Of a stretch of DNA of 64,000 nucleotides, positions 11,571-23,400 are shown in pieces. Origin of the DNA: Plectrocnemia conspersa (Eukaryota > Arthropoda > Insecta > Trichoptera > Polycentropodidae); NCBI GenBank assembly GCA_009617715.1, contig VTFK01000006.1, forward strand, positions 1,426,001 to 1,490,000. Direction: 5' to 3'. A model generated the notes under the pieces. It was not told the DNA's origin and did not search any database. It saw only the letters and a program-made list of their open reading frames with translations. A program made the position numbers and the translations under genes. Each line of letters starts with the position of its first letter. The first letter of the stretch is position 1.

Positions 11571-12589
11571 CAAGGTGTTTAAGGGCCAACTTATTTGGTT
11601 GGGCTCGCAACGTTGTCAGATGTCAATACAACGAGCTTCCGTCGCCGCTCTGTTCTTATTCCCGCTTCGTTCGTCATTCTGAATACTTTCGCATCCTACA
11701 TACAAGAGAATTATTCTCGGGAAGTTCAATGTTCTGACCAATAGTTTTGTTGCGAGCGAGATATTTTGTGATACATTTCTAAAATAAATAATTTATCAAT
11801 TTTTGGATCGTCATATGATGTTAGATTATTGTACTCGTCGATGAAATTGATTGAATCGAAGTTCCGTTCACAGTTGACCAACCAACATCAAAAATAATTA
11901 ATAAGAAGTTCAATTTCTAATTATCAACCCGATTAAGAACTTAAGATGAGGCTCCCAATATTTTCAGGTAGGTAACTAGAGCTCTTGCTGCAAAAGTCTG
12001 GTCTATATATTAATGTAGTTTTTAGTGAGACAAACAAATAAAGATACAGTAGTCGACAATTTCATGATATGAAAAGACGATAGTATAATAACGACAAATC
12101 ATCAAAGTGGACAACCCCAGGATAAGCAAAAAATCACAATAGATAATTCCGATCGGTTGTAACACTCAAATTTACCAACTTCATGGTAATTTTAATCCAA
12201 TGTCATGGATTCAAATTCATTTTTTTGTTTCTAATTCTATTGTGTTTATGATATTGTAAGTGCTAGCTATAATTATATGTTAACCATAGATCCTAGCTTC
12301 TCTGATCCAATAAGTTTAGAGATTGTTCATCTATAAATCGTGCTCCTGTTCATAGACTTTTCCAATAGGCGATGACGAGAGCTTATTGAATCGGTTTTGC
12401 CCAGGCGATGCTTATTGGAGTTTGATTCTATTGGAATTACCCATTGCTAAATAGTGATTCATCTTGAACAGCAAAACATCTTATTTTTTGTATAAAACTT
12501 GTTATCTGAAATTAGCAGAATTTACACATAGACCACAGTTAACTGTTGCATATAATAATCGGGCTTTTCAGGAATGCCTATTCATTCCA
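11571..12589. other. Mixed non-coding stretch with a weak abutting splice-site pair
   Basis: At 11967/11968 TATTTTCAG abuts GTAGGT, a weak version of an abutting acceptor-donor pair without a good pyrimidine tract. A copy of the repeated TTCTGA motif described at 17456 lies at 11711-11742. No other feature is supported. Confidence 0.35.
11711..11742 (+). repeat. Diverged copy of the 43-bp dispersed motif
   Basis: Shares AGAGA(A/G)TTATTC, a GGG run and GTTCA(A/C)TGTTCTGACCAAT with the copy at 17456-17503, in the same orientation. Class unknown. Confidence 0.55.
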
Positions 12590-13090
12590 ATGAAAGTATT
12601 CAGCGCTGCAAGTGAAGGCGAACTGATTACATGACCGACCGGCGGACAACAGCAACGTAATCGCCCGTTTACGATTCCATAAAACTAGTAGAAAGCTGCA
12701 GCTATCTACCTACCCCCTGCTCTCCGGCGAGCAGGGCTTGTAAACAAACGAACGCGGCGTTAATTGGTCTCGTAGGTCAGCGATCTCGTTTCGCGAACAC
12801 GTGGCTAACGCAGCCCACGTGTCGTCACTTTCGACCGCTTTTGACAACTAGCTACCCCCACCGCCGACCGAACGCCTCTCCCCCTCCCACCCCCTGCGGG
12901 TGTGCATTTCTTGCGCTTTTGCTAGTGCACTTGCACCGGCACTGTGCGGGCGGGTGGTCGCACGCCTCCGCCACTTTTCTCCATATCTACCTACCTACAC
13001 ATGACAGTTAAACTTTAACTGTACTAACGCACACACGTACTCCTTTAACCGTTTCTCTCATAGCGACGTTCACGTGTGAAAACAGCAATT
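12590..13090. promoter_or_regulatory. GC-rich island with inverted paired CACGTG boxes
   Basis: Two E-boxes (12798-12803 and 12816-12821) lie as inverted arms ACACGTGG and CCACGTGT, about one and two-thirds helical turns apart. A forkhead-like GTAAACAAACG lies near 12740 and another CACGTG at 13071-13076. CACGTG is bound by bHLH-PAS, Myc/Max-type and related factors. The island could be an enhancer; no coding frame is supported. Confidence 0.45.
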
Positions 13091-13935
13091 TGAATTAGAA
13101 TTAGATTATTCTTATGCTTCTTATGGTGCCATCCCATACTTAAAAGTGAATAGACTTAATTTAACAATAAATTTTGTTTTTGTAGAAATCAACCAATAAG
13201 CGATTTAAAAAATGTACAACAAATAACTAGTTCATAATAAGCTAAATGAGTTTTTTTAATAATTGATACATGGCATTTATTGTACAATATTACCGCGATA
13301 TCGAGAAAGAAAAAGGTAATTCTGTTATATCTCGTAGTCTAAAATTTGATCAAATATTTAAATTTTAATGATTTTTTCCCATTGCTGGGAACGAAGTTTT
13401 TATTTAGAATTTTGCGGGAGGTGTTAAAGAGCTCTGAAATAATTTGAGTAGTGACTCTTAGGTGGCTATGGTTTGAATTGAAATGCATAAGTTGCTCTTG
13501 TGGATGATTTTCTATGAAATTCGTATCATTTGAAAAAAAAATTGACTTTAACCTTAAATATCCTCGAAAATGGGACTGAGATTTAAAATAATAAACACAA
13601 ATATATAGGGTACGGTGAATTATTTTTCTTTACTGATCCTAGTGTGCAACTGAGAATTTAAAACGGATGACATTAAACACATTGTTTGTATTGTTTTATC
13701 AAACTAAAGAATAACTGATATATTGATTGATATCGTAAGTGGCACAACACAGAACTTACATTTTAAAAAAATATTCCAAAATTTTTTTAAATTAATTTAC
13801 AATTTCAGTGGACTATAAATAACGTAATTTTAAATCAGCGTATTATTGTATATAGAGAATCAAGATGTATCATATACGATTAAATTAAAAATAAATGGAT
13901 TGTTTTGACAGAATAGAAAAATGATTTAATTGCTC
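13091..13935. other. AT-rich non-coding stretch, nothing recognised
   Basis: AT-rich filler; no element ends or coding traces. Confidence 0.55.
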
Positions 13936-14125
13936 AATTTGGGGGTGCGCCACTTGTAACTACTACTATTATAGTGGCTAGCTAGGGCAGGTGGCGGAGC
14001 AATTCCAGCACCTGCCAATTTGACATTTCCGTACAAGTTTTAACCCACATATATTTTTGTAAATCAAGTTACCATCGCGCATCTGATTGTCCTAATGGGC
14101 ACGAGTCAAAAGTTGCCGACGCCTG
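13936..14125. mobile_element. Possible hAT element end fragment
   Basis: The right edge reads AAAAGTTGCCGACGCCTG, close to the usual inward-facing hAT terminus (reverse complement begins CAGGCGTCGGCAAC). A GGGGGTGCGCCACTTG phrase on the left could be the partner end, but I cannot match a clean inverted repeat or 8-bp duplication. Assignment is tentative. Confidence 0.3.
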
Positions 14126-14420
14126 ATTCTAAACATACTTTTTTCCAGGCGTCGTCAAGCTTTTTCCACGGAATCGCGTGTCAGCCGATAGGTTTCGTGC
14201 AAAACTTTGGACGGCTCGCCGACCGACGGTGGGGAGCATCACGGGGCCGCCCCCGCTCGTAAATCACGCTAGGCGACACCTGTCGTGCGGCCACGTGCTC
14301 GCGCTTTGATTTATCGGCTCGTACCGATTCGACCCAAGCGCCACCGAGTCTAGTATGCGCAATCTGACCACTGTACCACCCGACGCTCGATCAGCGTTTA
14401 TTTATCAGACGTGTGCGATT
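14126..14420. promoter_or_regulatory. CpG-rich island with E-box
   Basis: Sharp CpG-rich patch with CACGTG at 14292-14297. No coding frame recognised. It ends about 200 bp before the recursive-type splice site. Confidence 0.35.
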
Positions 14421-14589
14421 GATCTATAAATAAACTAAATTTTAACTTACTTATTATTTTTCTTAATCAATGTTAATATTATATGTATAAGAATTCACTC
14501 TGATATATTATTTACATTTTGTCCTAAACTTCCAAAAATCAATATTGTAGTGAATGTGAATAATATATATCGTAACAATTATTTATAAA

Positions 14590-14635
14590 ATTAATTAATG
14601 TATTTTTATTTTATTGCAGGTAAGGACAACCAGCA
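14590..14635 (+). promoter_or_regulatory. Candidate recursive (ratcheting) splice site 1
   Basis: A T-rich tract ends in TTTTATTGCAG and is followed immediately by GTAAGG, so a 3' splice acceptor abuts a 5' donor at 14619/14620 with no exon between. This is the arrangement of zero-length exons in very long insect introns. TTAATTAATG upstream could serve as branch region. No open coding exon surrounds it. Function is inferred from sequence alone and would need lariat or nascent RNA evidence. Confidence 0.5.
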
Positions 14636-14639
14636 TGGG

Positions 14640-14960
14640 TTCAACAATGTTATTAAATTCTGCTTGCAAAAAACAGATGCAACGTAAGATTTTTTAAATT
14701 TAAAACTCGTGTTATTATTGTGTTTTATTTATTTTTTATTCTGTTGTGTAAATAAATTTAATATTGCTCAACTTAAATTTGTTAAGTTCGTTTTTACAAA
14801 AAACAAAGTTCAATTTTATTAACATATTTATTATACCATTCACGCGTTTTCGCGTAATATGTATATAATAATGTAATATACGCTTGTAAGAATATCATGC
14901 GAGCGTAATAAATATGTAAACTTTTATCGAAAGATGGCAATATATACTTAAAACTGGAAT
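14640..14960. other. AT-rich non-coding stretch, nothing recognised
   Basis: AT-rich sequence downstream of the candidate recursive site. No in-frame exon continuing from the site is evident. Confidence 0.5.
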
Positions 14961-15115
14961 AGATTGTAGACTGTTTTTTAGGGATAACCCGAGAATTTCT
15001 GGCTTAGAATCAGTTAATCAGTCAGTGGTCGTTTTTTTAATATTTCGATTTCATTAAATGACATGCATTTTTCTGGCCAAATTTTAAGGGGGGGGTAAAT
15101 GCATCTTTCTTCCTC
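14961..15115 (+). repeat. Terminal fragment of dispersed family A
   Basis: Contains GGATAACCCGAGAATTTCT, then TTTAATATTTCGATTTCATTAA and a G-run, in the same order as 35235-35370 and, in reverse complement, 62500-62595. It is the outer end of family A without the palindromic core. Confidence 0.7.
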
Positions 15116-15720
15116 AAATGATAAACACGTGCGATATTGGTTTAAGCTTTGTACCGATTTTTGGCGATTACGTCGAGGTCACCAATGTGCAACGATAGGG
15201 ACTTTGACGAGGTCCAGACGCCCACCTCGTCCGCATTCCTCCCGCCGCCGCCCACCAAAAAATAAAATAAAGTCCTGACAGTGACGTCATCAAATTCGTG
15301 ACGTCACAAATCCCGTTCGGCAGGCGCCCAGATGCATATCAATCGCGGGTGAGAGAGAGAGAAAGAGACTCGCGAGCCGATATTTATTGTCATTACGTGT
15401 ACGAATTTATTACGAGAGACCGAACGGCCGATCGGTTCTCTTGAATGGGCATGAGGAGAAGGTGGTGGGGGCGTGCGTATGCCGTACCTTCCGATACGAT
15501 AATTGATATCGCCATCATCACGATCGGAAGTCAGTCGCGGCGCCGGCCAGCGGCTGAGTGGCTGGGTTTGTGGCTGCAGCTGGGAAAGTGAAAACTGCGC
15601 TTACATCTCGATGCGATCCCGACAAATTGATACTCTTATTCTAGCTCAAACTATCCAAAAACACTCACCTGAGATTCATTATATATTCATCTTCGTCATT
15701 GGAAAGCATTGACGATGATG
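15116..15720. promoter_or_regulatory. CpG island with two CRE octamers and a GAGA run
   Basis: Two exact TGACGTCA octamers (15282-15289 and 15299-15306) lie 17 bp apart start to start. Nearby are a GAGAGAGAGAGAAAGAGA run (from about 15351), CACGTG near 15127 and a nuclear-receptor-like GAGGTCACC near 15175. On the minus strand CTCAG is followed by GTGAGTG near 15665, which resembles a splice donor, but no exon can be attached. Clustered bZIP and GAGA sites support a regulatory element. Confidence 0.5.
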
Positions 15721-16604
15721 AAAATGTGTTGTCACATTTATATTTATTATTTTTTATAATTTTGCCTTATATTAGAAAAATTATATTTGATACAATATTC
15801 TCCGCTTTGCCTGTCTTGAGCAACGCAGCGCCAGCTGCTGATACTTGACGGCGTCAGACTCCTGATACAACTCGTATATGTAGTTCGTTATTGTACGACG
15901 ACGCCAAGTAGCATCTTAGTATATTTCATATATTAAATGCATTTGGTGAGTTTATTTTTTTCAGGAATATTATTAGTGAATTGTAATATCCTGGATATTA
16001 TTCTTCAAATTTCAGTAAAACAAATTCGTTTTGGGGGGGTAAGACTTTTCACCACCCGTGGATTTATACATGTTTATAAGATATGAGGCGTTCGTAATTT
16101 TAACGGCGAACTCAACAAGTGCGCGTTTCAAGGTAATGGTCTTTTCAAAGTAGTTCATTGAGTTTCAGGGCAGTTTGTTAATAAGGGCAAACTATCAGTG
16201 TCAAAAAGGCGCCCGTCATCGTGAACATTTATGCTCATTTATCAATATAATGGCACGCACAAATTCAACTAGTTTAATAAAATTATTTTGATGGGCTAAA
16301 GGGCTAATTTGTTTTTTTTTTTTTTTTTAAATATAGGATTTTATGTAAAAATTACTAGGTTTTTAAGTAATTAAAAAAATCTGACAGGTCGGAGGAATTA
16401 TGTAGATTTTTATATAAATTGTAAGTGTAAAAAATATTTTATTTTAATTTTTATATTATTTTAATATCTGTTATAAAAAATATTTTTCCCTAGGATTTTT
16501 TAAATGTTTTTTTTATAAAAAAATAATAGTTTTTTTACATATTTTTTTATGTTTTTAACTACACTTATATTTTTCTGCAAAAAAATTTGCACTAAATAAT
16601 ACTT
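15721..16604. other. AT-rich and poly-T-rich stretch
   Basis: Contains a GC-richer patch at about 15800-15910, a G-run near 16033 and a long poly-T at about 16310-16328. No supported gene or element. Confidence 0.5.
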
Positions 16605-16740
16605 TTTTTTTAATTATCCGCCATTTTAAAACAAGATAAGTCGAATAACATACTTAGTCAAGATATTTTTAGAATCAGTTTTATGTAGATATGATCAGAA
16701 TTACGGCAGTTAACGTGTCCTCGAATTTCGTTATATCTAA
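16605..16740 (+). repeat. Fragment of dispersed family B
   Basis: CCGCCATTTTAAAACAAGAT is followed by a track matching TTTTTAGAA...GATATGATCAGAATTACGGCAGTTA(A/T)CGTGTCCTCGAA. The same string order occurs at 63770-63835 and in the array at 59.4-60.1 kb. Confidence 0.65.
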
Positions 16741-17455
16741 ATTAATTTAAAAAAGGTCTTTTTTGGAAATTGTTGCTCAAGGAGGACAATTTTTTGAGGA
16801 CGCCTTGTCAGTTTAGAATTACTCAAACATCTAGTTCTTATGTCATTACTATGTCCCGATAAATTTACTGCAGTTTTGGTAAAGTCCGTTAGCCATCCAG
16901 TGTCGAAAGAATTTGTATTGCTACACAGATTGAAGACCCCTGTGTTACCGTTTTTCACTACTAACCTCATCCAGGAATGCATTCCTCGAACTTGTCTCGA
17001 GTGCATTTCGCACGCGTCATCGCGAGATTGGCATGCCGGAAAAGAAAACACACAAGTGCAATGGGTGGTTCTGTGGGGGGACCGACGTGGGCTCGTCGTC
17101 GCTTATTTTCTTCCTCCTCCGAGGTCCATAAATCTCTCGAGCGAGTCGGGCATTTTTCGCACGGCGCATTCCTTTTGCCCATTGAAACGCCGTCACTTGG
17201 CAGGGATTTACAAGTTTATAACGTGCGCGACCTTGAGGAATCCCGCTTTCGATCTCGTCGCACGTGCATGTTTGCATGTATGTATGTTTGAGTGCTTTGA
17301 CGCGGATTGGATTCGCCTGTATTGTATGGGGGGTATCTCTGATGCTGCGGATTGGAGAGAGTTGAACCGAAAGCTTTTATACTTTCATGTATGTGGAATA
17401 GTTTAAGGGTGCGATTTAACAGGGAGTTGTTTAAGGTATTTTTTCTTCGGAAAAG
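16741..17455. promoter_or_regulatory. GC-richer island containing a 188-codon open frame of doubtful meaning
   Basis: The plus strand is open from 16840 to 17406 (188 codons), the longest frame in the window. The predicted product is cysteine-rich without regular spacing, has no signal peptide or recognisable domain, and overlaps other open frames on both strands, as GC-rich DNA does by chance. I treat it as an island with possible regulatory role, not as a gene; a lineage-specific exon cannot be excluded. Confidence 0.3.
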
Positions 17456-17503
17456 GATTCGTTGCAGAGAGTTATTCATGGGGTGTTCACTGTTCTGACC
17501 AAT
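17456..17503 (+). repeat. 43-bp dispersed motif, reference copy
   Basis: From GATTCGTTGCAGAGAG to GTTCACTGTTCTGA this copy differs at one position from 31103-31145, while the flanks are unrelated. Weaker copies lie at 11711-11742 and 26843-26880, all on the plus strand. It is probably a short transposon remnant or a conserved site; I cannot name a family. Confidence 0.7.
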
Positions 17504-18600
17504 GCAATGAACAATTATTTTTATATATTACTCATTGTTATTGAATCATGGGTGCTGCAGTCTTGCATTATATGGTGAGGTTATAAATAATACTTCTAAA
17601 ATTATTTTATGATCGCTTACACGCTGAATGACTGTTTCGTTCTTAATGGATTTGCAGATGACGTTTCTAAAAATTAATTGGCACACATAGTGACGCCCAG
17701 CTACATAATATACGTCACTATATGTATCAAAAATGTTAATGTTTTCTCACTGTAAATAAAACCTCGCTCCGAATTGTCTATAGCCGACTACCCTAACCAA
17801 TTATATTTTCGCTAAATGTTCAGGTAAACACGCTGATTAAAAATTACGCACATTTACTTGTTCGTGTCGGTTGTTTATCGTACAATGTGGGGGGTAGCAG
17901 AGGTGTTGATTAAATACGTTCGTACCGTGAATACAAATATTGTCAATTTATAAAGGGTTAAGGTCGCCGTTAATTAATTTGTCGTGTGATAAAAAAATAC
18001 CCTTTCAAGCGGACGCTATTATATACACATACCTCTGTATATAATAATTAAGTGTTTGGTAACTCTTTTTGTACAGAGAGTAACCGATTCGTCTGTTTTG
18101 TTCAAAACATGATTTTGAGTCAGACGCGTGAATTACAATGTCCGGATATAAAGGCTTCATAGGTGTCACGCTCGTGTCAGTCACGGGATACAGACCAATC
18201 ACATTGTAATCGCGCCGCATCACGCATAAAGCCGACTGTCGAGTTTCATAAAAGAATACGTGAAAAGTTTGAGAAGCACCGATCGATTAAACCATCACAA
18301 AAGCAGTTTTTGATATACGCCCCGAAAGAACTGTTCCAGAGACCGTTATGGGCCGAATTGCACTAGTCGCAATTATAACTTTTCAAGTTGAACTATTTTT
18401 GTTTTTTATACGTTTTTATTGCTATGTTTGTTTAGATGTTAAATATGAAAATTTATTTGACGCTGTAAATTATGAGCTGTGAACGTATCATCGTGCGTGA
18501 TCAAGTATAATATAATTTAAAACAAGTTGAGCTATAATAAAAATGATTCGTATTCGGATCAGCAAAAAGTCGGTACTTTTCATTTCATGATATGATAACC
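17504..18600. other. Mixed non-coding stretch
   Basis: AT-rich with modest CpG patches near 17.76-17.90 and 18.1-18.3 kb. A weak abutting acceptor-donor (GTTCAG then GTAAAC) is at 17823/17824. No gene recognised. Confidence 0.4.
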
Positions 18601-19260
18601 CTACTCCTAATCATTGTTAGTGAACTGAGGAGTGAAATAGTATTGACTCAACCCTTATCAGCCGTTACGTTCTTCTCAGAATTCGGCGGGTATGTTGTTA
18701 GGTGGGTGGAAAAAAATGTCGAGCCTTCCAATACTCACTCGCTCAAGTCGAGACCTCGTTATCGTCGTTATGTGCATCGAGCACACAGAATCGAGCATAA
18801 TGAGCGCTCCGGGATCGTTTCAGGGACGCAGCGTCCTGAAAATCCGAGTGTTTAACGAATAATGCGCCCGTAATCACTCGGGATGAAAGGCCAAAATGTA
18901 TACGCAGAGAGAAGAAGAAGCAGAGGGAGCCTTCTGGGCACAAGTGCGTGGGGCGCGCTCGCAAAGCTCGGCGATAGGGTTGGGGGCGGCTACCCTCCCC
19001 CGGAGGGTCGCAGCCCCTACCCGAACAATGGCTGAAGGCGCGTGTTCAGCTGGTGCGTACCCGACTCAAAATAGAAGTTGAAACATTAATTTGCAGGGGG
19101 CGAAGGCGGCTCGCGCCCTTCGCCCCCTTTGTGCATAACCTATATTTTTGACAGACTGCGAGGACGTGATGTTTACAGTTGTGCGACTAGATAACTGTTG
19201 ATTATACGTCGGACGAATTGGAGTGGTCAGAATCTCGTTTGAAGGGCGTGCGCAGCATTT
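18601..19260. promoter_or_regulatory. CpG-rich island with two GC-rich hairpins
   Basis: Contains an imperfect GC-rich hairpin at about 18977-19021 (TACCCTC and GAGGGT arms at its tip) and a perfect 11-bp stem GGGGGCGAAGG at 19096-19106 pairing with 19117-19127. Both would form stable structures in RNA or DNA. No coding frame is recognised. This could be an insulator-like or promoter-proximal element, or the remains of a GC-rich repeat. Confidence 0.35.
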
Positions 19261-19544
19261 CTATCACATAGTTCCTATACAAAAATCGTGTGTGCTATTG
19301 CATTAAGATGCAGCGCGGTCTTCATCTTGTTGCATTTAACGATTTTCATCTTGTTCCATTTAACCCGCCGTGGTAAAATTTTTTTTGTGAAAAATTAACT
19401 TATTTTTCAATATTATAAACTCAATTATATAAGTACATATGATCGATAATCACAGAAGAGGTTTTCCTAGATTTTTCTATCATGATGAATTATGAAAAAT
19501 CTAGCTAGGTCATTTATTGATTATAAGCTGTAATAATAGTTGAT
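19261..19544. other. AT-rich stretch with a SINE-body-like fragment
   Basis: Around 19438-19480, ATGATCGATAATCACAG followed by TTTTCCTAGATTTTTC resembles, in reverse complement, the body of the SINE at 10243-10455, so it may be a plus-strand SINE fragment. Otherwise nothing recognised. Confidence 0.35.
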
Positions 19545-19655
19545 TTTGATACTACTCTGGTATCTAACTACTTGCTTGTAGATGTCGATTATGTTTACCC
19601 CATTGTAACGCATATATCTTACACATGTCATGCTACAATAGATAATTTTTTTGAA
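19545..19655 (+). repeat. Dispersed repeat C, copy 1
   Basis: Shares GATGTCGATTATGTTTACCC, TTGTAACGCAT and CATGCTACA(A/G)TAGAT in the same order with 54706-54815. Family unknown; no target duplication seen. Confidence 0.65.
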
Positions 19656-19750
19656 TTCCTATATGATTAATTTTATCATATTTCTTTGAACTGAAATTGC
19701 TAATTTTTTTTTTGAATTCATATAAGATTGTATTTATCCTATCTTTTTCA
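19656..19750. other. AT-rich spacer with a repeated GAATTC phrase
   Basis: A TTTTTTTGAATTC phrase occurs twice, suggesting a short local duplication. Confidence 0.4.
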
Positions 19751-19978
19751 ATACCCTCTATCTCGATTTTAGCTATTCATCACTATATTCTTCCGTGAGA
19801 TTAGGAAAATTTAGGTAAACCTGATTTTTGCTGATCAATTGAAATTGTAATTATATAATATTCATTAATTCTGATCCCATCGGTACTATATAAATTAAAA
19901 AACATTAGAGTTCTTATAGGATTCGAACCCGGGTCTTTCAGTTCAATAGTCAGCGACTTACACCACTCATAAAAAATG
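19751..19978 (-). mobile_element. tRNA-derived SINE, copy 2 (best preserved)
   Basis: On the minus strand, GAGTGGTGTAAGTCGCTGAC (A-box region) is followed by the perfect B box GGGTTCGAATCC about 30 bp later. A body of about 170 bp with TTAGGAAAATTT follows, ending near AAATCGAGATAGAGGGTAT. Same architecture as 10243-10455. Head and box spacing fit a tRNA-derived RNA polymerase III promoter. Confidence 0.8.
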
Positions 19979-20089
19979 TCCAAGTGAAAGGTTTTATGAT
20001 TTAGGTTATTTTGACAGCCATGATCGTTTAAAAAAACCGACAAACAAGCAGTCGCATACAAAATAATAATAAAAAACAATTTTAATTTT

Positions 20090-21185
20090 AATAAAGTTCA
20101 GAAATTACTCATATTTCCCAATAAATATTATGCAGCTGTGGACCTAACTATTGAATATATTTTTAATTAATACGAATAAGTGCTCAAGTGGTTGGTCTTG
20201 TGATAGCATATGTAATTTTTACGATTACTTTTGGCAGCAGGTTTATATTTGGTGCAAGTGAGTGCCAAATTATGACCGCGTAGCGAGAAAGTAGTAACTA
20301 GGGTTTGTGCCGCCTGGATCCTTAACTTTGCTTCTCGCCCAAATATGTTTATCTATAAGGGCGGCATATTATGATCGGCCGGGTCATAAAATCATGTATT
20401 GTTTTCACATATTCAACTAAGCTCTTAGCTATTCTTAAATATATATATTTTTAGCGCATTTAGTTTAAGAACTACACTACACGAATGGTCATTCCATCGC
20501 GAAAATGCCGCCCCAAGTAAGTACCGCCCGGGGCGGTCCCGTGAATTATACTTTAAAACATTTTTTGTCACAAATTATAACTTATATATACAATTATACG
20601 CTGATGTAAACTTTAAAAAAACGCTTAATTTTACTTTACAAAGCATAAATATTATTAAAAAAAAATAAAAAAACATTAATTTTCTCCCTAAATACTGATG
20701 GCATCAACGAATTAATTGCATCATAGTATCGCAAATCTTAATTACGCAGCATCCTGATTTCTTATTGCGATAAAATATAGCTTAAAACCACTCCAGCGTA
20801 ATATCTAGAGACTCCAATCCGAATATATTCGCCCGTCTTTTAACTATTCATTAAGCATTCGTTCTATTTGTAATGGAATATTTTTCTTTTTTTATAAATA
20901 TAATAAAAACACAGTTCAATAACATAGGTAGTCAAGTTTTTTTTTGCTTGAAGTTATATGATAAAAACTATTTTTAATTGCTGAAATTCCAGAAATTACT
21001 CATACTTCCCAATAATGCAGCTGTGAACATTCCTATTGAATCTCTTTTTAATCAATACGAATATAGTAAATCGAGTTGTAGTTGCTGCAACCCATTACTG
21101 ACAATAAAGCACACATCAACAGTAACTAAATGAGTCTTTTCGGCAGCCGTTATAATTAAAACTCAATTTGGTATTTATTTAAAGC
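20090..21185 (+). repeat. Dispersed repeat D, copy 1 (long, internally duplicated)
   Basis: The motif GCGAAAATGCCG(C/T)CCCAAG then GCCCGGGGCGGTC (20498-20540) also occurs at 63241-63282. The segment from GAAATTCCAGAAATTACTC to AACTAAATGAGTCTTTTCGG (20984-21150) also follows the motif in that copy, but here about 440 bp of extra AT-rich sequence intervenes. A further partial copy of the second segment lies at 20100-20175. It is probably a degraded transposable element of unknown class. Confidence 0.6.
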
Positions 21186-22985
21186 TTGTAGCATTTTATG
21201 CTCTATTATTTTGATGTGTATATGTATTTAAAATAACGAATATTTAGAAACTAGTAATATCTAATAGGAAAAATTTGATTTTGAGATAGAGTAAATTAAT
21301 TTTGGTACAATTAGTTTTAAAGTATGTTAAAACAGATATGAATATATTGTAGTAATACTGCAGTATCATCACAATTTTTGCCATTTGTGGTTATTTGGTT
21401 ATCTGGTTACGTTACGCAGCTTGTCATTTCGTTGTGGTCGCACTCGCACGTACTAGCTAGCGCTAGTTTTGTAAAATTGATAATGGCGCGTATAACCCAG
21501 GGGGCAAAATGTCGATGAAATAAATACGATAATAATAATGTTTTTCCTTAATATTTAATCCTTAATGGAGGAACTTGTTTGTTCGTCGAACAGGTAGTAT
21601 CCTTATAATATATAAAGTAGCTTATTATATACACTTTAGATTATAAATATAATAGACGAACAAGCATTGCTTAGGGAGGAGTATTATAAAATAAAAATAT
21701 ATTATATATAGGTGTGTATAAATTTTTCCGTTGTGTTGCATCTTCTGATCCGAGTGATAAGACAATACATTGTTGTAAGAGAGAGATAGTGTTTGTGTAG
21801 GTACATACTTCGTATCTGAGAAGAAGTCTATCTAATCTTATCGAATCGTCCGCTTTTCGCAATTATCGCAGCGCTAACGATTTCCTCGATTGGAAATATT
21901 AATAATTTTCTCGGCGAGCGAAAGATGGCCGTCGAGTTTTCCCCGCAATTACAATAATTTCTATTTCGTATTACAATTGCGCGCTTACGACATCTCGCGG
22001 GCAAACTCCACACTAAACCTGTTTAGAATATTGAAACGAGATACGAGCTATCATCTCTTTGTGTTTCACTTCTTAATATTAAACAAACCCATTTTTTAAA
22101 TTAGATATTTTATACTTAATTTAAAATGTATCACGTTTGTATGTATTTCATATTGTACATGTCATTTCAATGCGACTTTGTATACTCACCCATTTGTTGA
22201 TTACCTCTATCTAGCGCACGAGATATCAATGGTTATGTCGCATTTTGAACAAAAGCGTATCAGGTATGAAGCTCAGATGAAGCTTTGATGATTTTTTAAT
22301 CAGAATCTTCTTATTTACTAGCTTTGCACGCTTTTTGTGTACTACTTACGAGAATTTTCTTATCATTGAATGCTAGTTAAGTATAAGAAAATGAGTACGG
22401 CCAGGGGAATTATGCACGAAGGTGTGATTTTGTATAATAATATTCCTAGTACAATCGGAAAAAATAAAACTGTAGCGGGTTTCCTAAATGGAATAAAGAA
22501 ACACCTTCGTTCATTAAGAAAAAAATTATAATATTATTAGCTAAATAACATTCACAACCATACCTCGATTTGCGCGGTAGATAGGTTCTGCGATATTTCG
22601 GTGTAGAATTTGACTAAAACTATTTTCGTTTCTCAAATGTTAAAACATAGTAAGTTTGGAGTGTCTCTCCTCTTCGCGCCTTTGTAATATGATACTTCTC
22701 GACTAAATTTCACGCGTTAGATGATAGGGTAACATGCAGAAATGTCGAAAAGATTTTTTATTATTGTTTTATTTTATAAAAAATGTGTTTTATTAATGTT
22801 GTTTTTAAACAACTGCAAATGTTGTCCAAATGCACTGGAAACTCCTTTTGGGTTATAAAAGTCGTTAACACTTGACATTTATTTTTTTAATTCTAAAAAT
22901 AGCTTGCATTGGATTGGTGTAGTAAGAAAAATACTGTGACACAAAAATTAACAATACATAACCTTAAACGGAATAACAATTTTAA
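21186..22985. other. AT-rich non-coding stretch
   Basis: Mostly AT-rich. An ACTAGCTAGCGCTAGT inverted repeat lies near 21453, and a slightly GC-richer patch spans 21835-22020. No transposon ends or coding traces recognised. Confidence 0.5.
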
Positions 22986-22987
22986 TA

Positions 22988-23400
22988 CAGTGGTGTGACA
23001 AAATAATTGGACCAGACATAATTTTTCATATTTTTGTAGTTATTACACACTTTAATATAATTTAAAATAGTATAAACAATATTTTTGCACACTTTAAATT
23101 TAAAATAATAATATTCAGTAACACTACTTTTCTCTTTTTTACTTCGAGTACTCTTCTACGCATACTCTCTGTACTCGCTTTTGTTTTTGCTGTTTTTTTT
23201 CTTCAAAATATCTAAATTACTATTTGAGGACTTCTATACGATGGATTAAAGAACTGCTCAATAATTTTATATTGGATTAATATCAGGTGAATTACCTGGC
23301 CAATTGTATGTTTTTGCTTTATCAAGTAATTCTTGATTGATTTTGTCCACGTAAATCAAGGTATGTGTGTATTTATAAGGTAATACATATTTTTAGTGGA
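22988..23400 (-). pseudogene. Tc1-like transposon remnant, 3' part with terminal repeat
   Basis: The left edge TA|CAGTGGTGTGACAAAATAAT (TA at 22986-22987) is a typical Tc1-type terminus. On the minus strand, reading inward from about 23365, the translation contains YNWPGNSPDINPI, the conserved block preceding the last catalytic acidic residue of Tc1-family transposases. The frame is then broken by stops (the block's expected E-N position is a stop), and the C-terminal region decays into AT-rich sequence before the terminus. The 5' half of the gene and the second terminus are missing. The terminus matches the one at 43552-43576, so both belong to one family. Confidence 0.8.

Noticed and set aside
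16840..17406. 188-codon open frame on the plus strand, the longest in the window
   Set aside because: No domain, signal peptide or codon pattern that I recognise; other long frames overlap it on both strands in a GC-rich segment, as expected by chance.
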